Positions 61,966 through 64,000 of a stretch of 64,000 nt of DNA are shown piece by piece. Numbering within the stretch: the first letter of the stretch is position 1; the number at the start of each line of letters is the position of its first letter. The DNA is from Thermoanaerobaculia bacterium (GTDB taxonomy: Bacteria > Acidobacteriota > Thermoanaerobaculia > Multivoradales > Multivoraceae), in the NCBI GenBank assembly GCA_022822365.1, contig JAJEBV010000041.1:45890-109889 (forward strand). Direction: 5' to 3'. The translations under genes and the position numbers were made by a program. The notes under the pieces were generated by a model. The model was not told the DNA's origin, made no database searches, and saw nothing but the letters and a program-made list of their open reading frames with translations.

Positions 61966-64000
61966 TCAGGGAAGGAACGGCGGCGTCCGCCCGCCGCCGC
62001 CCGAGGGCGGCGAAGACGAGGAGGGTGAGGAAGAGGGCGGGGAAGACGGCGGCGAGTAGCTTGACGGGCTTGAACTTGGAGGAGGAGAGTAGCTCCTCGG
62101 CGGCGAGGAAGATCGCGGCGAAGAACTCCTGGGCGTGGACCGTACTCGCGTTGGCCGCGACGAAGATCTCGGCGTAGAGGCCCTCGGGGTCGATCGCACC
62201 CGGGTTGGAGGCGCCGCCTTCGGCGTCGAACTCCTCGGCGTCGACCGCACCCGGGTGGGGGGCGCCGACCTGGGCGTTGAACTCCTCGGCGTCGACCGCA
62301 CCCGCGTGGGGGGCGCCGCCTCGGGCGCCGAGCTTCGCGGCGTCGACCGCACCCGGGTGGGAGGCGCCGTCGTTGGCGTTGAAGCCCGCGGTGTCGACCG
62401 CACTCGGGTGGGACTCGGAGCGTCGTCCCGGCTCCGGATGGCGTCCAGTACGCGGCGACCGGCTGTTGGCCGTCGGCTCGGAGCAGGGACGGCGCCAGGG
62501 CTCGCGGGCGCTGCCTTCCTGACAGACACGCCCTGCTTCCCGGGTTCGTCGTCCCGGGCCGAGAGAACCGGGGCGGACCGCCGGATCCCGGTATCCGCAT
62601 CGCCGTTCCGGACCACGCCGGCGCGGGCCGCCCGGCTTGTGGGAGCTGCCCGAAGGCCACCCTCCGTGACGCGGGCCAACCCGGAACTGTTCCCGGAAGG
62701 CCCTTCGCGGCGCACCGATACGACGGCGGGGTCGCCGTCGCTGCGTCTGATCTCGCCCCGGAACGAGGGGTCGAGGTCGGGAACGCGCGCAACGAAGTTG
62801 TCGGCGTTCGGGATCTCGCTTTCGTCCAGGCCGCCGCGCCGGTTGATCAGGACCCGCTGGGTGGCCGCCGGATCGCGCCAGTTCCGGCGGTCGATGCCGC
62901 GGGTGTCTGTCGTGATGATGCCGCGCTCGAGTTGGGGATGGTGGCGCCGCAGGGAACGGCCGTAGGTGTAGCCGCGACCGTAACCAAAATAGCCGGTCGG
63001 GCAGAAGATCCAGGTATTGAACGGATCCCAGTAGCCGCCCGCCCAACCATAGAGCCCGAAACGGAGGCCATGGCCCAGCCCCCGGTAGTAGTGCTGGTAG
63101 TAACCGCGTGGAATCCAGCCGACGTAGGAGGGCCCCCAGTACCAGTAGACATGGCTGGGGGCGTACCGCAGACCCGGGAACCAGATCCATCCCCAGGCCG
63201 GATGCATGTTCCAGCTGCCATAGTGGTAGGTGAGCGGACCCCAGGGATCCCGAGCCACCCAGTAGAGCCCGGCGGGAGTATCCGTCCACCGACCTCGGCT
63301 GTAGGGCTGCCAGTTCTGCTCGACGCGCGGCTTCCAGGCCCGTCGATCGTCGACCTCGACCCACTCGCCATGCGCGCCCAGCGTGTCGCGGTAGCCGCCG
63401 ATATCGACCGCGACATAGGCCACGAGACTGGCTCGATGGCCTTCCGTCCAGTCAGCCAGCGCGGCCGCCGCCACGCCCGCACCGTTCTGGAGCTCGATCC
63501 AGGGGTTGTCGAGACCGTTGGCCACGAGCGTCTCGCCGCTACGAACGATGACCGACCCCCGCTGCGTCACGACCTCCGTGAATCCGGCAAGAACGGTCAC
63601 CTCGGTCCAGCGGCTTCCGTCACTGTGAACCTGGTAGCGACCGTCCTGCTTGACATAGACCCTGGCGTTGGCGGTGTCCACCACCGGCAACTCCGATTCA
63701 AGAAGGTGATCTGCGACCTCCAGGCTCAGCCGGCCCCGGTGGAGGACGTACAGCGAGTCCTGGTCCTCGCCGTCCGGCGATCCGGCGATGCGCTCGAGGG
63801 TGATCTCCGAGTCGTGGTCCAGGGCCAGGATCGATCGGTCCGACATGAGGACCGCGAGTCGCGCGCTCGGCGTCGTCCAGATCCGGTCGCCCCGCAGAAT
63901 CGGCAAGTGGAGTTCAAGTTCGCTCTGAGCGCCGGAACGGGCCGCGAACAGGGTCGCGTCTCCGTCCAGCGCGCCGACGAAACTGTAGACGCCGGCGAGG
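61966..64000 (-). CDS. FecR-domain protein with aromatic-rich middle and Pro/Ser repeat tail (5' end outside window)
   Basis: The frame is open to the right edge, so the N-terminus (and likely a signal peptide) is missing; the TTG at 63906 is not a start. The visible N-terminal part is FecR-like (LPILRGDRIWTTPSARLAVLMSDRSILALDHDSEITLE). A Trp/Tyr/Gly-rich region follows (WGPLTYHYGSWNMHPAWGWIWFPG; about 250 residues after the edge), as in DUF6600 proteins. The last ~200 residues are low-complexity: first Arg/Ala-rich, then six copies of PTRVRSTPRxSxP, and a Ser/Pro tail. It is probably an exported surface or envelope protein. Function unknown. Confidence 0.8.
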   Translation of the reverse strand, partial: LAGVYSFVGALDGDATLFAARSGAQSELELHLPILRGDRIWTTPSARLAVLMSDRSILALDHDSEITLERIAGSPDGEDQDSLYVLHRGRLSLEVADHLLESELPVVDTANARVYVKQDGRYQVHSDGSRWTEVTVLAGFTEVVTQRGSVIVRSGETLVANGLDNPWIELQNGAGVAAAALADWTEGHRASLVAYVAVDIGGYRDTLGAHGEWVEVDDRRAWKPRVEQNWQPYSRGRWTDTPAGLYWVARDPWGPLTYHYGSWNMHPAWGWIWFPGLRYAPSHVYWYWGPSYVGWIPRGYYQHYYRGLGHGLRFGLYGWAGGYWDPFNTWIFCPTGYFGYGRGYTYGRSLRRHHPQLERGIITTDTRGIDRRNWRDPAATQRVLINRRGGLDESEIPNADNFVARVPDLDPSFRGEIRRSDGDPAVVSVRREGPSGNSSGLARVTEGGLRAAPTSRAARAGVVRNGDADTGIRRSAPVLSARDDEPGKQGVSVRKAAPASPGAVPAPSRRPTAGRRVLDAIRSRDDAPSPTRVRSTPRASTPTTAPPTRVRSTPRSSAPEAAPPTRVRSTPRSSTPRSAPPTRVRSTPRSSTPKAAPPTRVRSTPRASTPRSSSRPTRVRSTPRSSSPRSSSPPRSYSPPPSSSPSSYSPPSSPPSSSPSSSSPPSGGGGRTPPFLP
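62135..62430. repeat. 51-bp tandem repeat in the FecR-like gene
   Basis: About six copies begin near 62136, 62189, 62240, 62291, 62342 and 62393, mostly 51 bases apart (53-54 for the first ones). Each contains a variant of GTCGACCGCACCCGGGT and encodes a 17-residue unit built on PTRVRSTPR. Confidence 0.85.

Noticed and set aside
62135..62430. CRISPR-like repeat array
   Set aside because: Units are contiguous 51-bp codon-phased repeats inside an open frame, with no unique spacers and no cas genes nearby.

Overview
The window is high-GC, gene-dense bacterial chromosome with almost no spacer DNA. It holds about 53 protein genes, two tRNAs and an RNase P RNA. LspA, lipoproteins with lipoboxes, a LolB-like lipoprotein, a class A PBP, a TRAP transporter and a bactofilin indicate a Gram-negative cell with an outer membrane. 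The mix of a short-type phosphatidylserine decarboxylase, a probably Na+-linked pyrophosphatase, a bactofilin and a FecR-like protein with a proline/serine repeat tail suggests Acidobacteriota or a neighbouring phylum. That placement is inference from content and base composition, not from a search. No rRNA, IS transposase, integrase, phage gene or CRISPR array is visible.

Layout. (1) 1-4 kb: the C-terminal part of a very large DEAD/DEAH helicase with a DUF1998 domain, cut by the window edge, then a luciferase-like oxidoreductase. (2) 4-11.4 kb, minus strand: mutL-recO-mgtE-ridA, a coiled-coil membrane protein, rnc-asnS. (3) 11.4-15.7 kb: three small membrane proteins, two of them tandem paralogues, then a PPOX protein, an SDR and a MATE exporter. 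(4) 15.7-18.7 kb: TRAP transporter, with dctQM facing dctP. (5) 18.8-22.2 kb, minus strand: psd-pssA-trxB and tsaB-ydcH. (6) 22.2-26.4 kb: mutS, ssb, dtd, HU. (7) 26.5-36 kb: TPR protein, LolB-like lipoprotein, ispE, tRNA-Gln, prs, rplY, pth, hppA, rpsF-rpsR-rplI. (8) 36-44.5 kb: methyltransferase, class A PBP, small membrane protein, uvrB-uvrC, RNase P RNA. (9) 44.5-55 kb: one plus-strand run of ldcA, recG, glycosyltransferase, scpA-scpB, rluB, cmk and an NtrY-like kinase. (10) 55-64 kb: MscS channel, glutamine cyclotransferase, AIM24 protein, tRNA-Gly, bactofilin, rluD-lspA-thiE, and a FecR-like protein cut by the right edge.

Themes. Genome maintenance is dense: MutL, MutS, UvrB, UvrC, RecO, RecG, Ssb, HU and ScpAB. 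Envelope building is the second theme: PBP, LspA, LolB-like, Psd/PssA, LdcA, bactofilin and MscS. Many junctions overlap by 1 or 4 bases (TGATG or ATGA), which implies translational coupling.

The most unusual signals are regulatory. At least nine genes have a TANNNT -10 box only 7-12 bases before the start codon, which implies leaderless or nearly leaderless transcripts. Two divergent gene pairs share one overlapping, back-to-back -10 box. Two genes (rnc and the 36-kb methyltransferase) appear to need CTG starts. Two intergenic palindromes share an AGAA-loop hairpin with compensatory stem changes.
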